From contig JAFQOR010000024.1 of the NCBI GenBank assembly GCA_017403125.1, forward strand, positions 44,724 to 108,723: a stretch of 64,000 bases of DNA, given 5' to 3'. The translations under genes were made by a program, and so were the position numbers. Below the pieces are notes generated by a model. That model was not told the origin of the DNA. It saw nothing but the letters and a program-made list of their open reading frames with translations, and ran no database searches. This document shows, one piece after another, positions 62,473-64,000 of the stretch (position 1 is the first letter of the stretch; every line of letters begins with the position of its first letter). The DNA is from Alistipes sp. Lineage in GTDB: Bacteria > Bacteroidota > Bacteroidia > Bacteroidales > Rikenellaceae.

Positions 62473-63645
62473 ATGGGATACGATGAGTTCGTTCTGATAG
62501 TCAATGTCGCCTCCGTCATCATTCTGTTGGTGATGGCCCTGTTGCTCTGCCTGGCAGCACGCTTTAAGGGCGAAAGCAGCTATGCCGCAATGATTATCGT
62601 GGTCTCCTCTGTACCCGTATATATCTATAATGTATGCCGCAGTTTGGAGCTGTATGAGGTTGCCATCTGCTTCGCTCCCATAGCCTTTTCGGTCAATCTC
62701 ACGCTGATGCCCCTGCTATGGCTCTTGGTGCAGCGGGGCTTCAATCCCTATTTTAGATTAACACCCCTGCGGTTACTCCATTTCCTGCCTACCGTGCTGT
62801 CGCTGATACTCTTCTGTGTGAGCGTCTTCTCATTGCCGCAAAGTCAACGCTACGACTTTATGATTAACGAGAATATGGGCGATGACTCTTGGTTGGGCGA
62901 TGTGAACTATACGATGGTGCTGCTTCAGCTCATCGGCTATTCCTATGCGATATTCCGCTATCTTCGCAGGGTGAAGCACTTTGTCCGCAACCACTACTCC
63001 GCCGCCGAATTGCAACGCAAGGTGTGGATTCCCCGCTTCATCGCCCTTTTTGCCGTTATGTTCGTGGTGGTGATGGTGTGTTATGCCCTCTGGCCACGCA
63101 CTGATGCGTGGCTACTCCAGCTGCTTACGGTAATCATTATGGGCTACCTGCTCTATGCGGAACTTGCCATAGCCCTTGAGCGATACAGCAATGATACGGT
63201 TATGACCACCGTCGCAGCCAACGCGGAAGCGGAGTTCATCGCTACCGAAGTGAAGCCCCAGCCCGAAGCCGACAACGGCAAGGAGGAGATGCAGAAATTG
63301 GAGCAATATGCCCGTCAGGTGGAGGAATATTTGCGTACTTCGGAGGTATATGTTAATCCTAAATTGTCATTGCGTGATGTATCGCAAGCAACAGGTATTA
63401 CATATAACAACATATCAAAGGCTATCAATGCCACAATGAATAAAAATTTCTTCGACCTTGTAAATGGCTTTCGTATAGAGAAGTCAAAGGCATTGCTGAT
63501 GTCTAAAAAAGAGAGGGGATTGACCCTTGAAACCATTGCCGAAATGTGTGGATTCAACTCTCGCATCACCTTTAACAATGCCTTCAAAAAGGTTATCGGA
63601 GTAACCACTACCGAGTGGTTGCGATTGAACCGCGACAAGAAATAA
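62473..63645 (+). CDS. Membrane-anchored AraC-family regulator (copy 2)
   Basis: A 390-residue paralogue of the preceding gene: YDEFVLIVNVASVIILLVMA matches YNDFILTVNSSSIIILLGMA, and FKGESSYAAMIIV, VPVYIYNVCRSLELYE, MGDDSWLGDVN and YALWPRTDAWLLQL all have counterparts. The start at 62473 is set by that alignment. The C-terminal AraC domain has LRDVSQATGITYNNISKAIN and LETIAEMCGFNSRITFNNAF. The HTH halves differ more than the membrane parts, so the copies probably answer related signals but bind different or partly different sites. Confidence 0.88.
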   Translation: MGYDEFVLIVNVASVIILLVMALLLCLAARFKGESSYAAMIIVVSSVPVYIYNVCRSLELYEVAICFAPIAFSVNLTLMPLLWLLVQRGFNPYFRLTPLRLLHFLPTVLSLILFCVSVFSLPQSQRYDFMINENMGDDSWLGDVNYTMVLLQLIGYSYAIFRYLRRVKHFVRNHYSAAELQRKVWIPRFIALFAVMFVVVMVCYALWPRTDAWLLQLLTVIIMGYLLYAELAIALERYSNDTVMTTVAANAEAEFIATEVKPQPEADNGKEEMQKLEQYARQVEEYLRTSEVYVNPKLSLRDVSQATGITYNNISKAINATMNKNFFDLVNGFRIEKSKALLMSKKERGLTLETIAEMCGFNSRITFNNAFKKVIGVTTTEWLRLNRDKK

Positions 63646-63713
63646 AACCCCCGTTCCGATACCCAAACTTATACCATTCCGCTCTTCAAAAGAGTGGTGT
63701 TTCGTTCATCCAA

Positions 63714-63795
63714 AATGTAAAGATTCGCACTCCAAATGTAAAAATGGCCCCTTTTCATCGATTATTTTGTAAAAATGGTACCCATCTTTACAAAA
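63714..63795. promoter_or_regulatory. Phased TGTAAA boxes, candidate operator
   Basis: Direct repeats AATGTAAAGATT (63714-63725), AATGTAAAAATGG (63735-63747) and TTTTGTAAAAATGG (63765-63778). Their TGT triplets are 21 and 31 bp apart, two and three helical turns. The last is joined to an inverted copy CCATCTTTACAAAA (63782-63795) in a near-perfect 31-bp palindrome centred on GGTACC. It lies 75 bp before the gene at 63871. Confidence 0.6.
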
Positions 63796-63870
63796 CATTT
63801 TCCCAATTATTTGCCCCTCTGAATCATTCCCGATAACTTCGCTAACGAGAGATTAAAAGACAGACAGCGT

Positions 63871-64000
63871 ATGTTTAGCAAATGGATTGATGAATCGGAA
63901 TTTGATGGCGAGAATGACTTCTTCGACAACTCGGTGATGAGTGTGCGTCAGTGGTTGGCGGTAATGTCGGTGATGATTATTCCGGTGGTGAATGTCGTGA
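63871..64000 (+). CDS. Start of a membrane protein gene, cut by the window edge
   Basis: An ATG-started frame of 43 codons that runs off the window. The N-terminus is acidic (WIDESEFDGENDFFDNSV), followed by the start of a hydrophobic helix (WLAVMSVMIIPVVNVV). It is preceded by the phased TGTAAA boxes and is the likely target of the AraC-type regulators. No family can be named from this piece. Confidence 0.55.
   Translation, partial: MFSKWIDESEFDGENDFFDNSVMSVRQWLAVMSVMIIPVVNVV

Overview
The window looks like chromosomal DNA from a Bacteroidota bacterium of the order Bacteroidales. GC is moderate to high, which would fit Rikenellaceae/Alistipes, but that family assignment is inference. The evidence is: promoters of the Bacteroidota type (TTTG, about 19-20 bp, TAnnTTTG), little Shine-Dalgarno signal, an UpxY-type antiterminator leading a capsule operon, a paired MutA/MutB methylmalonyl-CoA mutase, an S46 dipeptidyl-peptidase, a DUF2723 protein, a TamL-type lipoprotein barrel and the order rimO-coiled coil-zapA-ncRNA-rny.

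Layout. 0-9.5 kb: MATE exporter, Maf, S46 peptidase, tandem palindromic repeats, free-methionine-sulfoxide reductase and mutAB. 9.6-30.6 kb: one minus-strand polysaccharide operon of about 20 genes. It starts at a good promoter (30548-30578) and upxY, then runs through a PglF/CapD-type dehydratase, flippase, polymerase, glycosyltransferases, the three CapE/CapF/CapG enzymes for UDP-L-FucNAc, a membrane acyltransferase with a G9 tract, a PglC-type phosphoglycosyl transferase, a PglD-type acyltransferase, an ACP, a ketoreductase, a KAS III and a PglE-type aminotransferase. It ends in a nucleotidyltransferase, a VWA protein and a pseudokinase-like WG-repeat protein. No Wzz, Wzc or Wza gene is present, so export is encoded elsewhere. 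31-47 kb: housekeeping genes (acyl-CoA ligase, queG, giant DUF2723 protein, cysS, prfB, namZ-like, ftsY, rimO, zapA, a 6S-like RNA, rny). 47-50.6 kb: lipoprotein, membrane protein, META protein, RidA. 50.6-52.9 kb: an AT-rich island with a ~220-bp imperfect palindrome and a four-gene operon of small membrane-linked proteins. 53-59.6 kb: tamL, dapF, a hydrolase and two glycosyltransferases. 59.7-64 kb: tRNA-Ser(CGA), a repeat-rich region with duplicated tRNA-end sequence, two tandem membrane-anchored AraC-type regulators and a cluster of phased TGTAAA boxes before a gene cut by the window edge.

How the genes work together. PglF-, PglE-, PglD- and PglC-like proteins make a coherent route to a 4-amino-6-deoxy sugar loaded on undecaprenyl phosphate. 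CapE, CapF and CapG supply L-FucNAc, GT4/GT enzymes extend the unit, and Wzx/Wzy flip and polymerise it. An ACP, KAS III and SDR set lies between the PglD- and PglE-like genes. The best guess is a dedicated short-chain (3-hydroxy)acyl-ACP supply for N-acylating that sugar. This cassette, the VWA/pseudokinase/nucleotidyltransferase trio, the long palindrome in the AT-rich island and the AraC pair with its phased boxes are the most interesting parts of the window.
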